DNA of 64,000 bases from Paracoccaceae bacterium Fryx2 (GCA_032334235.1 JAVSGI010000005.1:62001-126000), one strand, 5' to 3'; positions 1 to 8,467 are shown, counted from the stretch's first letter. Translations and numbers: made by a program. Notes: generated by a model not told the origin, from the letters alone.

Positions 1-1182
1 CCGCAGCGCCGGCAGCAGAAGCGGGCGCGGCAGGCATTGCGCCTCGTCCAGCACGATGACCGAGCCAGCAATGTTGTGCAGCTTCCGGCAACGCGAAGGA
101 CGGGAAGCAAAAAGGCTCTCGAACAACTGCACGTTGGTGGTGACCACAATTGGTGCGGCCCAGTCTTCCATCGCCAGACGCGATTTTTCCCGGTCATGCC
201 CCGGCTTTTCGGACTCGCGGTGCGAGCGGTGTTCCACATCAATGGCCGAGTGGTGCTCCAGCACGACATCACCGATCCCGCGGAACATCTTTCTGAAGAT
301 GGCGGCGGTCTGGTCGATGATCGAGGTGTAAGGAATGGCATAGATGATCCGCCGATGCCCGTGCCGTGCCGCATGATCGAGGGCGAAGCCGAGCGAGGCG
401 AGAGTCTTGCCGCCACCGGTCGGCACCGTCAGAGTGAACAGGCCCGTTGGCAGCACAGCCTGGCCGCGGATACGGCCCAGGATCTCGGTACGCAGCAGGT
501 TCAGGTCGGACTCGACATTGAAGGTCGCCATGTGCGCGTCAAAGGCGCTGCGCAGGCGAGGGAGCAGATCGGGCAGGGTGGGCCAGTCCCGGTCGGCCTC
601 ACGATGTTCGAGTTGGTTGTAGAAGGCTTCTGTATCGCGGAAATCGGCATCGACCAGACTGGAGAAGATCATCCTGCCAACGACTGACAGATCAAAATTT
701 GCCTGACCTTGCCTGAGTTTTGCAAGTATCTCGTGGAGCACCGGTTTCAGATCCACCTTGGCCGCCGCAGTGACCTGCGCCGCAATCGGATCACGGAACT
801 GCTCAATCCGATGGTCCATGCTGCCATCAGCGTTTCGTGCATCAGGTAGCCCGGCGTGATGGCCGAGAATCGCATAGGCGAGGAGTTCGCCAGCGATCCG
901 TTCCGTTCCCTTCGCCCGATCCAGCAGCAGTTTTGCGCCTGCCGTGGAGTGATCGACCCGCACCTGTTCGCCCTGCAACACCCGGTCAAAAGCGGAGTCG
1001 TGCTTGCCGAAGTCGTGAAACAGCCCTGCGGTCCACGCGGCGGCCGAAAGTCCAAGAGGGCCCCCGCGCCGGGCGGCAAGATCTGCAGTGGCGGCGAGGT
1101 GGTCTGCCAGGGATTGCCAGTCACTCCGGTCCGCACAAACTCCGGAATGGGCAAAAGCTACGCCGCCCGTCTCACTGGTCAT
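1..1182 (-). CDS. cas3: CRISPR-associated helicase/nuclease Cas3, N-terminal 394 codons (type I, I-C-like)
   Basis: Cas3 unwinds and degrades target DNA after recognition by a type I Cascade complex. Read on the minus strand, the frame is open from an ATG at 1182 to the left edge, so the C-terminal part is outside the window. An HD nuclease domain comes first: AHSG near residue 12, FHDFGKHDSAF near residue 56, then VDHSTAGAKLL and GHHAG. A superfamily 2 helicase follows, with Walker A VPTGGGKT and motif II VLDEAQCL near the window edge. A fused HD-helicase with DEAQ fits type I-C best. The start at 1182 puts AHSG at the usual distance from the N-terminus and has a GGGGTGGG stretch upstream; an in-frame ATG at 1200 is the alternative. 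The other cas genes would lie to the left. No CRISPR array is seen here. Confidence 0.88.
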   Translation of the reverse strand, partial: MTSETGGVAFAHSGVCADRSDWQSLADHLAATADLAARRGGPLGLSAAAWTAGLFHDFGKHDSAFDRVLQGEQVRVDHSTAGAKLLLDRAKGTERIAGELLAYAILGHHAGLPDARNADGSMDHRIEQFRDPIAAQVTAAAKVDLKPVLHEILAKLRQGQANFDLSVVGRMIFSSLVDADFRDTEAFYNQLEHREADRDWPTLPDLLPRLRSAFDAHMATFNVESDLNLLRTEILGRIRGQAVLPTGLFTLTVPTGGGKTLASLGFALDHAARHGHRRIIYAIPYTSIIDQTAAIFRKMFRGIGDVVLEHHSAIDVEHRSHRESEKPGHDREKSRLAMEDWAAPIVVTTNVQLFESLFASRPSRCRKLHNIAGSVIVLDEAQCLPRPLLLPALR

Positions 1183-1382
1183 GTTGCCCACCCCGCACAT
1201 ACGTTCGAGAATCCTCTGGCGGCGAATTTCCCGCTGCCTGAGCTTCTGCAAGGGGTGATAGCCGTTCACGACCGATGGTGTCACGGAAATCCGGAATCGT
1301 GTCCCCAGCATCGCGAACGGGAGCGACAACGGAGCCAGAACGCTAAACTTCGCACCTTAGTTCAGGTAGGTTACGGCGGTTG

Positions 1383-1398
1383 CCCGTCCCCGCAACCA
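1383..1398 (+). other. tRNA 3'-end-like sequence (candidate attachment-site scar)
   Basis: The 16 bases CCCGTCCCCGCAACCA read like the 3' part of a T-stem, an acceptor strand CCCCGCA, discriminator A and CCA of a tRNA, similar to initiator tRNA ends. Twenty-six bases later comes a strong intrinsic terminator in the same orientation, the usual arrangement behind a tRNA gene. The bases upstream do not form a T-loop (no TTC), so this is not a complete tRNA gene. A retained tRNA 3' end is what site-specific integrases leave at the far end of an island. This is inference; the partner site is not in the window. Confidence 0.4.
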
Positions 1399-1468
1399 AA
1401 TTCTTGTTATATATCAAAGACTTCAAAGCCGAGCATAACGCTCGGCTTTTGTCATTCCAAATTCTTGT
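1396..1468. repeat. 12-bp direct repeat flanking the terminator hairpin
   Basis: CCAAATTCTTGT occurs at 1396-1407 and again at 1457-1468, 61 bp apart, on either side of the hairpin at 1425-1449. The first copy overlaps the CCA of the tRNA-like end. The duplication could come from an integration or excision event. No gene is seen in the 355-bp interval 1183-1537. Confidence 0.6.
1425..1450 (+). terminator. Rho-independent terminator hairpin
   Basis: Perfect 10-bp arms AAAGCCGAGC and GCTCGGCTTT enclose a 5-base loop (ATAAC) and run into TTTTG on the plus strand. It sits behind the tRNA-like 3' end, and also downstream of the minus-strand parE stop, so it may act in both directions. Confidence 0.7.
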
Positions 1469-1537
1469 CAACACCTGGTCAACGTTTTACGAGGCCCACC
1501 TACGCGGGCCCGATGATCGAGTCATCGCTGGCCAAGA

Positions 1538-1849
1538 TCAGTCGTGCAGGTCGTCACGGAACCGATCAATTTGATGCATCTGCTCGTGCAGGATCGTCAC
1601 GATGCCGATGTCGCCGTTCGACAGACGCCGCCAGTATACGAAATGATGCTCGTGCCGGAAGTAGAAGCCGTCGATCGCGAACTCTGCCGGAATTGGCCGC
1701 GACACGATGCCGTGCACCTCGATCTTGCCAAACGCTGCAAAGAGATCGGTGATGTAGCGATCAGCCTGTTCACTGCCCCAACGGTCGCGCGTGTACCGGT
1801 AGATCTCGTCAAGCCGCAGGGATGCGGCCTCCTGAACGCAGACGGCCAT
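1538..1849 (-). CDS. parE: RelE/ParE-family toxin
   Basis: A 103-residue protein with the ParE-family pattern: LRLDEIYRYTRDRWG near residue 10, an extended middle (RPIPAEFAIDGFYFRHEHHFVYWR) and a C-terminal IVTILHEQMHQIDR strand and helix. ParE toxins usually poison DNA gyrase, while RelE relatives cleave mRNA on the ribosome; the sequence alone does not settle which. The ATG lies 4 bases after the antitoxin stop at 1854, so the two genes form one antitoxin-first operon on the minus strand. The length is normal for the family. The pair lies between cas3 and a large helicase in an accessory stretch, consistent with a stabilisation or defence role. Confidence 0.85.
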   Translation of the reverse strand: MAVCVQEAASLRLDEIYRYTRDRWGSEQADRYITDLFAAFGKIEVHGIVSRPIPAEFAIDGFYFRHEHHFVYWRRLSNGDIGIVTILHEQMHQIDRFRDDLHD

Positions 1850-1853
1850 TATG

Positions 1854-2108
1854 TCAGCCCCGGTTCCGGGCGATGACCTCGGCCGCCGTCAACGGGCGAT
1901 AGCTTTCCTCCGGCGCTGCGAAGGCGCGTGTCAGTTCAGCCTTAAGCCGGTTGAACGCTTCCTGCTCTGCACGCTCCTTGTCGCGCCTGATCAGGTCGCG
2001 GACGTATTCGCTGATGTTCTCGTAGGACCCGTTCTCGCCGACGTTCGACGCCACGAACTCGCTCAGCGCACCACTGATGCGGACAGTCATCGTTGTTGTA
2101 TGGGACAT
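1854..2108 (-). CDS. parD: ParD-like ribbon-helix-helix antitoxin
   Basis: An 84-residue protein. The N-terminal TTTMTVRISGALSEFV segment matches the DNA-binding strand and helix of ribbon-helix-helix antitoxins, followed by YENISEYVRDLIRRDKE (second helix) and a charged C-terminal tail that would wrap the toxin. It is the first gene of the pair with parE, and a perfect inverted repeat at 2125-2153, just upstream of its start, is a likely autoregulatory operator. Confidence 0.85.
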   Translation of the reverse strand: MSHTTTMTVRISGALSEFVASNVGENGSYENISEYVRDLIRRDKERAEQEAFNRLKAELTRAFAAPEESYRPLTAAEVIARNRG

Positions 2109-2124
2109 GGCGGCCTCCGGTTGT

Positions 2125-2153
2125 CGTCTTCAAGATAAGCAATAATGAAGACG
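2125..2153. promoter_or_regulatory. Inverted repeat upstream of parDE (likely ParD operator)
   Basis: Perfect 8-bp arms CGTCTTCA and TGAAGACG are separated by 13 AT-rich bases, 17 bp upstream of the parD start codon. Ribbon-helix-helix antitoxins normally bind palindromes over their own promoter, so this is the probable operator. It also abuts the start of the divergent helicase gene, so both could share control. Confidence 0.6.
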
Positions 2154-2154
2154 C

Positions 2155-5100
2155 ATGCAAGTTTCCCTACAGTCGGTGTCCCCGCTTTTGTGCCGAGCGA
2201 ACATGGTTGCAGACGCCAGGGACCAAAGCGCAAGCTGCCTTGGATGGTTTACAAGGCACATGCTATTGATTCGGTTGCAACAAAGACCACTGTTCGGATT
2301 TCTCGTGAACCCCTTTGGCACGACTGCGCGTGCCATTGAGTTGCAGGGCGATCATCTTCTGGTCACCGGAGGGAGCATGCCCGCGTCGGTTTCGTTGGCG
2401 GATATTGGCGAGGCACCAGCCCTTCTGAAGGGTGCGCTTGGCACGACGCTGTCCCTGCAGTCGTCCGTGCAAAGCAATGTCATCCTACGGGGTGCTGGTC
2501 ATGCCGATGCGCGCGCATTCGCGGACAGCGTCAAAGCCGCCTGGATCAGCTTCAACACCGCTGCCTTTGACCGTGAAGCGCAGCGGTTCGACCGGCTGCA
2601 TGCCGCAGTTTCCGACCTCGCGCGACCGGGCCGATATCCAGCTGCCTGCGCTCTTGCGCTGCTTCTTCAGGATGCGCGGTCGCTGGATACTTCGCTTCTT
2701 TCGAAGCTGAGGTCCGAGGCGATCGGGATGGACAGGGCAGAGCGCGTGGCCCTTGTGCGCAAGTTCGTCGCCGATCCCAGGGCGGCGCGGGCAAATGCGA
2801 TATCGGTCTTTGTCGCCGCTGAACTGGATCGCTGGAAGCAGTTCTTCGACACCATCGAAAGCAAACCGCTGACGGCCGAACAGCGCCTTTCCGTCGTGGT
2901 GGATGAAGACGCGACCCTTGTGCTGGCCGGTGCCGGGTCGGGTAAGACCAGCGTGATCACTGCGAAGGCGGCTTACCTCGTCACAGCCGGGATCCGGAAG
3001 CCAGAAGAAATCCTGCTGCTGGCGTTTGCCAAGAACGCGGCGGCAGAAATGTCAGAACGGGTCGAAGCGCGATCTGGTGTGCCGATTGTGGCGCGGACCT
3101 TCCATGCGCTGGCCTACGACATCATCGGCATCGTGGAGGGGTCAAAACCCGCGCTTGCCGATCACGCCACCGACGACTTGGCCTTCACCAACCTGATCAA
3201 GCAGATCCTGAAGGACCTGGTGCATTCGCTTTCAGAGGTGTCGAAGGCGATCATCCAGTTCTTCGCGCATTTTTTGATCGAGCCGAAAACCGAATGGGAC
3301 TTCAAGACCAAGCATGAATTCTACACCCATATGGAGGCGCAAGACCTCCGCACCCTGCAGGGCGAGAAGGTCAAGAGCTACGAAGAGTTGCAGATCGCCA
3401 ACTGGCTTTATGAAAACGGCGTCGAATATGAATACGAACCGGTCTACGAGCACAAGATCCCTGAAACGGGCAGGCGGGACTATCAGCCGGATTTCCGGCT
3501 GACCGAAAGCGGCGTCTACATTGAGCATTTCGGGGTGCGCCGTCAGAAGATGGCAGATGGCAGCGAAAAGCTGTTTACGGCGCCCTTCGTAAACCGCGAC
3601 GAATATCTCGCCAGCATGGAATGGAAGCGTCAGGTCCATGCCAAGCATGAGACGACCCTGATCGAAACCTTCAGCTATGAACGGCAGGAAGGACGGCTGT
3701 TGACCGGACTCGCGGAAAAGCTGGTGCCGCATGTCACCCTCAAACCGCGTCCGGCCGAAACGATCTATGACCGCATCGTCGATTTGAAGCAGGTTGATGA
3801 CTTTTCGAAGCTGCTCGGGACATTCCTGCGCAAGTTCAAAAGCGGCGGCTACAGCCTTGAGGATTGTGAGACCAAGTCCGACCGGATGAAGCTGGGCAAG
3901 CGGGCAAAGGCGTTCCTCGACGTGTTCTCGCCGGTCTTCGAAGAATACCAGAAACGCCTCGGGGGGCGGATCGACTTTGAAGACATGATCCTGCGCGCGG
4001 CGCGCTATGCCGAGACTGGCCGCTATGTCAGCCCCTTCCGCCACATCCTCGTCGATGAATTCCAGGACATTTCGCAAAGCCGGGCCCGTCTGGTGAAGGC
4101 GCTGAAAGCCCAGCATCCGGATGTCCGCGTCTTTGCTGTCGGCGACGACTGGCAGTCGATCTTCCGCTTTGCCGGGTCCGACATCCATCTGATGCGCCAC
4201 TTCGGTCGGGAGTTCGGCGGCAGCTTCGATGGCGAGGCAGGCGTGCACAGGGCGGTCGATCTTGGCCGCACCTTCCGGTCCGTCGACCAGATTGCCTTTG
4301 CCGCCAGGACCTTTGTTCTGCGTAACCCGGTCCAGATACAAAAGCAGATCGTCCCTGCCGGGACTGCCACTGAACCGGCCATCAGGATAGTGATGGTGGC
4401 AAAAAACGAGGGCGAGAAGGCGCTTTCGGATGTGCTTGCTGCACTGTCGTCCAAGTCCGACGCGGCTGGTAAAACTGCAAGTGTGCTGATGCTGGCCAGG
4501 TATCGATATCTGGAGCCTGACCTGCAGGATCTGCGGCGACGGTTCCCGCGTCTGACATTCAGTTTCAAAACCATCCATGGCTCAAAAGGTTTGGAAGCAG
4601 ATCACGTGGTCCTGTTGAACGCAGACAGTGGACGGGTCGGTTTCCCCTCCGAGATCGTGGACGATCCCCTCTTAGGATTGGTATCGCCCGACGAAGAGAC
4701 GTTCCAGAATGCAGAGGAACGACGCGTGATGTATGTCGCGATGACGCGCGCACGGCACACCCTGACCATCATCGCATCGAATGCTCGCCCGTCGGCCTTT
4801 GTCACCGAGCTTGTGAAGGATCCCGCCTATGGGATTGTCCAGCCGCCCGGGCCTGATCAGGAAGTGCACGAATGTGGCGAGTGCGGTGGCCGCCTGCTAA
4901 GCGTGCAAGGCCAAGACGGCCGGACTTGGTATCGCTGCGAGCATTCCGAGCACTGCGGCAATTTCCTGCCAGCCTGTTCGGAATGCGGTGCAGCCCTGCC
5001 GCGTCGTGCGAAGGGTGCACCGCAAGCCAAGTGCAGCTGCGGAAAAGTGCACCCCAGTTGCCCGGAATGCGCTGATGGCTGGCTTGTCGAACGCACTGGC

Positions 5101-5208
5101 CCGCACAGCACCTTTCTGGGCTGTGTGCGTTTCCCAACTTGCCTCGGGAAAGCGCAACTGCCCCGCGAGCAGAGTGGGCGTGGTTCCCCAGCAAAGTGCC
5201 GAAGGTGA
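2155..5208 (+). CDS. UvrD/HelD-like superfamily 1 helicase with nuclease-like insert and C-terminal zinc ribbons
   Basis: A 1017-residue protein. Walker A is LAGAGSGKT (about residues 257-265), motif II is LVDEFQD (about 634) and later motifs include GDDWQSIFRFAGS, TIHGSKGLEADHV and RVMYVAMTRARHTL, the order of UvrD/Rep/HelD 3'-5' DNA helicases. Between motifs Ia and II is an insert with EYEYEPVYEH, DYQPDF (about 442-447) and YIEHFG, resembling a PD-(D/E)XK nuclease fold. Residues about 905-1010 carry CGECGG, CSECGA, CSCGK and CPEC pairs, as in topoisomerase-type zinc ribbons. The true start may be the ATG at 2260 rather than 2155; neither has a strong ribosome site. Its position beside cas3 and parDE suggests a defence or element-borne role, but that is inference. 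Confidence 0.85.
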   Translation: MQVSLQSVSPLLCRANMVADARDQSASCLGWFTRHMLLIRLQQRPLFGFLVNPFGTTARAIELQGDHLLVTGGSMPASVSLADIGEAPALLKGALGTTLSLQSSVQSNVILRGAGHADARAFADSVKAAWISFNTAAFDREAQRFDRLHAAVSDLARPGRYPAACALALLLQDARSLDTSLLSKLRSEAIGMDRAERVALVRKFVADPRAARANAISVFVAAELDRWKQFFDTIESKPLTAEQRLSVVVDEDATLVLAGAGSGKTSVITAKAAYLVTAGIRKPEEILLLAFAKNAAAEMSERVEARSGVPIVARTFHALAYDIIGIVEGSKPALADHATDDLAFTNLIKQILKDLVHSLSEVSKAIIQFFAHFLIEPKTEWDFKTKHEFYTHMEAQDLRTLQGEKVKSYEELQIANWLYENGVEYEYEPVYEHKIPETGRRDYQPDFRLTESGVYIEHFGVRRQKMADGSEKLFTAPFVNRDEYLASMEWKRQVHAKHETTLIETFSYERQEGRLLTGLAEKLVPHVTLKPRPAETIYDRIVDLKQVDDFSKLLGTFLRKFKSGGYSLEDCETKSDRMKLGKRAKAFLDVFSPVFEEYQKRLGGRIDFEDMILRAARYAETGRYVSPFRHILVDEFQDISQSRARLVKALKAQHPDVRVFAVGDDWQSIFRFAGSDIHLMRHFGREFGGSFDGEAGVHRAVDLGRTFRSVDQIAFAARTFVLRNPVQIQKQIVPAGTATEPAIRIVMVAKNEGEKALSDVLAALSSKSDAAGKTASVLMLARYRYLEPDLQDLRRRFPRLTFSFKTIHGSKGLEADHVVLLNADSGRVGFPSEIVDDPLLGLVSPDEETFQNAEERRVMYVAMTRARHTLTIIASNARPSAFVTELVKDPAYGIVQPPGPDQEVHECGECGGRLLSVQGQDGRTWYRCEHSEHCGNFLPACSECGAALPRRAKGAPQAKCSCGKVHPSCPECADGWLVERTGPHSTFLGCVRFPTCLGKAQLPREQSGRGSPAKCRR

Positions 5209-5236
5209 CGAAACGGACGGGCCAAGCCCCTAATGC

Positions 5237-5428
5237 CTATCGGTTTCGCTTGTCCGCCACCGACCACACCACTGACCCGATTGTCAGCAACGCGCCGATG
5301 ACCGGTTCGATATCGGATGCTTGGACATAGCCCTTGGCGACGAGCGCGGTGCCCGCGACGGTCAGGATCTGGCGAATGAGGGCGAGGACTGCAGGTTTCA
5401 GCATGATGTTCTCCAGTTCAGATTTCAT
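5237..5428 (-). CDS. Small phage holin-like membrane protein (Pam3-gp28 type)
   Basis: A 63-residue protein with two hydrophobic stretches: PAVLALIRQILTVAGTALVA and IGALLTIGSVVWSVADK, ending in KRNR. This resembles the small putative holins found beside endolysins in alphaproteobacterial phages. Holins open the inner membrane so that the endolysin reaches the wall. Its start overlaps the last 11 bp of the endolysin gene, so the two form a lysis cassette. Confidence 0.65.
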   Translation of the reverse strand: MKSELENIMLKPAVLALIRQILTVAGTALVAKGYVQASDIEPVIGALLTIGSVVWSVADKRNR

Positions 5429-6071
5429 TGGTGGTTGCGAGGAATTCGCCTGGCTTCATGGTCGGCAGGCGTTGGGGGCGGGGCGGATAGGTCGCGGGCC
5501 AGCGCGCGCCGAGCAGGCGGGACTTGGCGATGCGGGCGATGGTGACGGCGTCGGACTGGTTGCCGCCCAGCACGTAAAAATGCGTGTCATCCTGGCCGAC
5601 CGCGAAGCCGACGTGGCCGCCTGACCCACGTTCGAAGATCAGCACCGCGCCAGTGATGGGCTGCACCACTTGCCCGAACAGCAGCCAGTTGCGCGCCCAA
5701 TAGGGGTTGGTGCCCAGCGCGCCGAGCAGCGGTTCTTCCGGCAGAGCCATGCGGATGCAGGTTTCCACGAAGTCGCCGCACCAGGGGTTTTTGCTAGGAT
5801 CGCCCAAGGTGCGGCCATCACGCTTCAGCCAGTCCATCAGCCAGGACCGGTCACGCGCTTCGTTGCGGCCCAGCGCGATTTTCGCCTCGGTGATCCACGG
5901 CAACGGGCCGGGTGGGGCCAAGGCGGCCGAACGTCCATTTGCGGACAGCAATTGCTTCAGCGCCCATGCGGTGCGGACACCCCATTTGCCGTCGATGGCA
6001 CCGGGGCTGTGGCCAAGTTTGTCCAACCCGCTCTGGATCAGGCGGATGGCGTCGTTCTGGTCGGTGGACAT
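5418..6071 (-). CDS. Phage endolysin: peptidoglycan-binding domain plus CHAP/TIGR02594-type peptidase
   Basis: A 217-residue protein. Residues about 5-45 (AIRLIQSGLDKLGHSPGAIDGKWG, TAWALKQLL) are a PG_binding_1-type domain. The rest matches the TIGR02594-like CHAP family: the catalytic Cys is in NPWCGDFVETC (about 95-105), a His in GHVGFAVG and an Asn/Asp in LGGNQSDAV. It would cleave peptidoglycan for lysis or, in a GTA, for release. It is translationally coupled to the downstream holin-like gene by overlap and preceded by a terminator at 6103-6127. Confidence 0.82.
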   Translation of the reverse strand: MSTDQNDAIRLIQSGLDKLGHSPGAIDGKWGVRTAWALKQLLSANGRSAALAPPGPLPWITEAKIALGRNEARDRSWLMDWLKRDGRTLGDPSKNPWCGDFVETCIRMALPEEPLLGALGTNPYWARNWLLFGQVVQPITGAVLIFERGSGGHVGFAVGQDDTHFYVLGGNQSDAVTIARIAKSRLLGARWPATYPPRPQRLPTMKPGEFLATTNEI

Positions 6072-6102
6072 GGAAACGCTCCTTCTGCCCGGCGTCGGGC
6101 AA

Positions 6103-6127
6103 CAAAAAACCCGCCTCTGGGGCGGGT
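6103..6127 (-). terminator. Rho-independent terminator between tail genes and lysis genes
   Basis: Read on the minus strand, ACCCGCC and GGCGGGT form a 7-bp stem with a 5-base loop, followed by TTTTTTG. It lies after the 102-residue membrane protein gene and before the endolysin, so the lysis genes need read-through or their own promoter. Confidence 0.75.
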
Positions 6128-6159
6128 CGGGGTGGGTCGGCGTGTTGATGTGGTGATGG

Positions 6160-6468
6160 TCAGTCGGTGCGGCCGCGCTGGAAGGCCTCGAACATCACGT
6201 CGCGCATGGCGCGGATGTCCGTCTCGATGCGTTCCAGCCGGTCGGCATCGGCCTTACGGTCTTCGGCGCGCTGCTTGTCGATCCGCTCGCGCTCGAGGTG
6301 CAATTCACGGTCGAGGCGCTCCAGCATGGCCTCGTTGGTGAATGCTTTGCGGGTGACGGTGGCGGCGATGGCGAGCGAGCCGCCGACCAACGCGGTGATG
6401 GCGGCGGTCAGGCCATTTTCGCGGAATGCCTGGCCGACCTCCTGCAGGATGGTGGTGCGTTCGGTCAT
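6160..6468 (-). CDS. Small membrane-anchored coiled-coil protein of the phage lysis/tail region
   Basis: A 102-residue protein of no recognised family. Residues about 17-36 (LTAAITALVGGSLAIAATVT) form one membrane segment; residues about 45-95 are strongly charged heptad-like sequence (LDRELHLERERIDKQRAE) predicted as coiled coil. The ATG at 6468 is chosen because GAAAGGA lies about 6 bases upstream; an open frame continues further but lacks such a site. The position between a tail protein and the endolysin suggests a holin or spanin-like role, which remains inference. Confidence 0.6.
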   Translation of the reverse strand: MTERTTILQEVGQAFRENGLTAAITALVGGSLAIAATVTRKAFTNEAMLERLDRELHLERERIDKQRAEDRKADADRLERIETDIRAMRDVMFEAFQRGRTD

Positions 6469-6478
6469 GATGGTCCTT

Positions 6479-7577
6479 TCAATAATCGGTCTCGAGATAG
6501 AGGCCCGCGCAGTCGTAGGCGACGGCGGCGGCGGTCGCGCCGGTGTTGAGATAAAGGCGGGGCGAGAGGAATTGCGTTTTGGCGGGCAGGTCGGTGGTGA
6601 TCTCCTGCTCAAAGACAGCGCCGGTGACCTCGTTCACCGCCCGCACCCAGACTGAGGCGGCGTTCGGCGGGGCAGCGATGAACAGGGTCAGCACGCCGCC
6701 CAGCGCGATGGAGAAGGCTGCGCCCATGTCAGTCAGGGTCGGCGCGCCGGTGCCGTCGTTCGTGACCAGCTGCCAGTTGGCATGGGTGCCGCGCTGGAAG
6801 CCAATCCCGACCGCGTTGATCACCGCGGCCAGCGTCAGGTTGACGGCCAGCGCGGCGATGGAGCCGTAGAGGCCGAAGAAACCCATGCCAGTGGCCTGCA
6901 AGGTGGTCAGCGAAATCCGCGTGACATAGGTCCAGCCACCGAGGCCAGCCGCGTTGCCACGCCAGCAGGCCCAGCCTGCGGAGCGCTGTTCGGCGACTGA
7001 ATCCACCACAGCCGCTGAAGTCAGACGCCAGCGCCGCATGGATGCCGCGAGGTTGGTGGCCGCCAGTGTCGGATGCGAGACGGTGCCGACGTTGGTGATC
7101 GGCAGACCCTCGGTGGTGATCGTGGTCGTGATCGAGGGCGACCAGTTGGCAATGCGGTTCACCCCGAAATGCGGTTGCAGCGGAAAATCCCGACCCGATG
7201 GCCGCATCACGTCGATCCACGGCGCCCCGGCGCGGTTGCGTGCGTAGATCGAGGTCTTGCCTGTTGGCGGTGGGGTCGGCGTGGCGTTCAGGCCCGGCAG
7301 CACGGTGGGCTGGGGCAGTTCCACCTGACCATTGGTGCGATCCACCACGATGGCATCGAAAAACGTCGATCCGTTCGGGCTGACCTTGAAGCTGAAATTG
7401 TCGTTGCCCAGAAGGCCGATCAGCGCCCGAACTGAGAACCCGGTCTTGAATGCAAACGCCGCATCGTTCCCGGCGGCTGCTTTGTTGACGGTTGCCTCGA
7501 TCCCCGCGCCTGCGTTGTTCAAAAGCACTGCGGGGGTGTTCATCGACAGTCGGTTGAAGCTGTCGGCTGTGGCACCG
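6479..7577 (-). pseudogene. C-terminal half of a DUF2793-type tail protein, split by IS21 insertion
   Basis: This open stretch encodes ATADSFNRLSMNTPAVLL and on to LYLETDY*, the C-terminal part of a phage tail fibre-like protein. Its 5' end runs into the IS21-family element. Joining it to the N-terminal half at 10156-11022 through the shared 7-bp GGCACCG restores a continuous frame (LLGLGGATADSFNRL), so it was one gene of about 650 codons before insertion. The first usable ATG in this half is at about 7542 (MNTPAVLL), so a separate C-terminal polypeptide is conceivable but unlikely to work alone. Confidence 0.85.
7571..7577. repeat. Left target-site duplication of the IS21-family element
   Basis: GGCACCG directly precedes the left end of the element (TGCGGATTTCGC at 7578) and is identical to 10156-10162 after the right end. 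Seven bases is within the 4-8 bp range of the IS21 family. Confidence 0.85.
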
Positions 7578-7681
7578 TGCGGATTTCGCGGAGAATGGGC
7601 GCTGATTTCGCGCGATCGTGGGCACGCGTTTCGCGCCATTCTGGGCAGTCATTTCACGGGATCGTGGGCAGGCTGGCCGAC
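7578..7681. repeat. Multiple terminal repeats, left end of IS21
   Basis: Four spaced units of about 24 bp each contain TTTCGC or TTTCAC followed after about 10 bp by TGGGC. The right end (about 10070-10155) carries the same units in inverted orientation. Such arrays serve as IstA binding sites. Confidence 0.7.
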
Positions 7682-7693
7682 GCTTTCATGGAG

Positions 7694-8455
7694 TCAGGCT
7701 TGAACGATTTGGTCAAGCTTTTTTGTGACGGCGGAGCGCCTGCGCAGGCTTTCACCTGAGAGGGTGAGGCGGTGTGCGTTGTGAACGAGGCGGTCGAGGA
7801 TGGCATCTGCGAGCGTTGGGTCGCCGATGGCTTCGTGCCACTGGTCAACGGGGAGTTGGCTTGTGACGATGGTGGAAGCGCGGCCGTGGCGGTCTTCGAG
7901 GATTTCCAGCAGGTCACGGCGCTCCGGGGCGGTGAGGACGGCGAGGCCCCAATCGTCAATGATCAGCACATCCATGCGGGCGATGGTTTTGAGGATGCGT
8001 TCATGGCGGCCATCGCCACGGGCCAGAGCAAGGGCCTCGAACATGCGCGGCGCACGTTGATAGAGGACGGGCCGCCCATCCCGGCACGCCTTGTGGCCAA
8101 GGGCGCAGGCGATCCAGCTTTTGCCCAAACCGGTCGGCCCGGTTATCAGCAGGTTCTCGTGCCGGGCGATCCAGCCGCCATCGGCAAGATGCGCCATGAC
8201 ACTGCGGTCAAGACCACGTGGGCTGCGCAGGTCCAGATCCTCGACGCTGGCATCTTGGCGCAGAGCCGCAAACTTGAGCCGGGAGGCCAGTTTCTTGGTG
8301 TCGCGCTCTGCAGCCTCGCGGTCGACCAGCAGGCCGAGACGCTCTTCGAACGAGAGGGCGTCGAAGGCGGTTGACCTGCGTTGTTCTTCGAGCGCCGATG
8401 CAATGCCGGTCAGGCCGAGCGCCAACAGTCGGTCGTGGGTGGGATGGGTCAGCAT
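7694..8455 (-). CDS. istB: IS21-family helper ATPase IstB
   Basis: A 253-residue AAA+ ATPase of the DnaC/IstB type. Walker A is ITGPTGLGKSWIA (about residues 103-116), Walker B is MDVLIIDDWG (about 160-170), and sensor motifs follow in STIVTSQLP. IstB assembles on target DNA and stimulates the IstA transposase. It lies 12 bp downstream of istA, and the length is normal for the family. Confidence 0.93.
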   Translation of the reverse strand: MLTHPTHDRLLALGLTGIASALEEQRRSTAFDALSFEERLGLLVDREAAERDTKKLASRLKFAALRQDASVEDLDLRSPRGLDRSVMAHLADGGWIARHENLLITGPTGLGKSWIACALGHKACRDGRPVLYQRAPRMFEALALARGDGRHERILKTIARMDVLIIDDWGLAVLTAPERRDLLEILEDRHGRASTIVTSQLPVDQWHEAIGDPTLADAILDRLVHNAHRLTLSGESLRRRSAVTKKLDQIVQA

Positions 8456-8467
8456 TTTAGTCCTTTC

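Noticed and set aside
1321-1398. A complete tRNA gene ending at the CCA at 1398
   Set aside because: The bases upstream give no T-loop (TTC), no anticodon arm and no matching 5' acceptor; only about 16 bases look tRNA-like.
1-1540. A CRISPR array next to cas3
   Set aside because: Only a single 12-bp direct repeat pair and one hairpin are present; there are no regularly spaced repeats of 25-40 bp. Any array is outside the window.
3232-4578. Long open frame antisense to the helicase
   Set aside because: It mirrors the helicase codons on the other strand; the helicase motifs are unmistakable and the antisense protein shows no domain.
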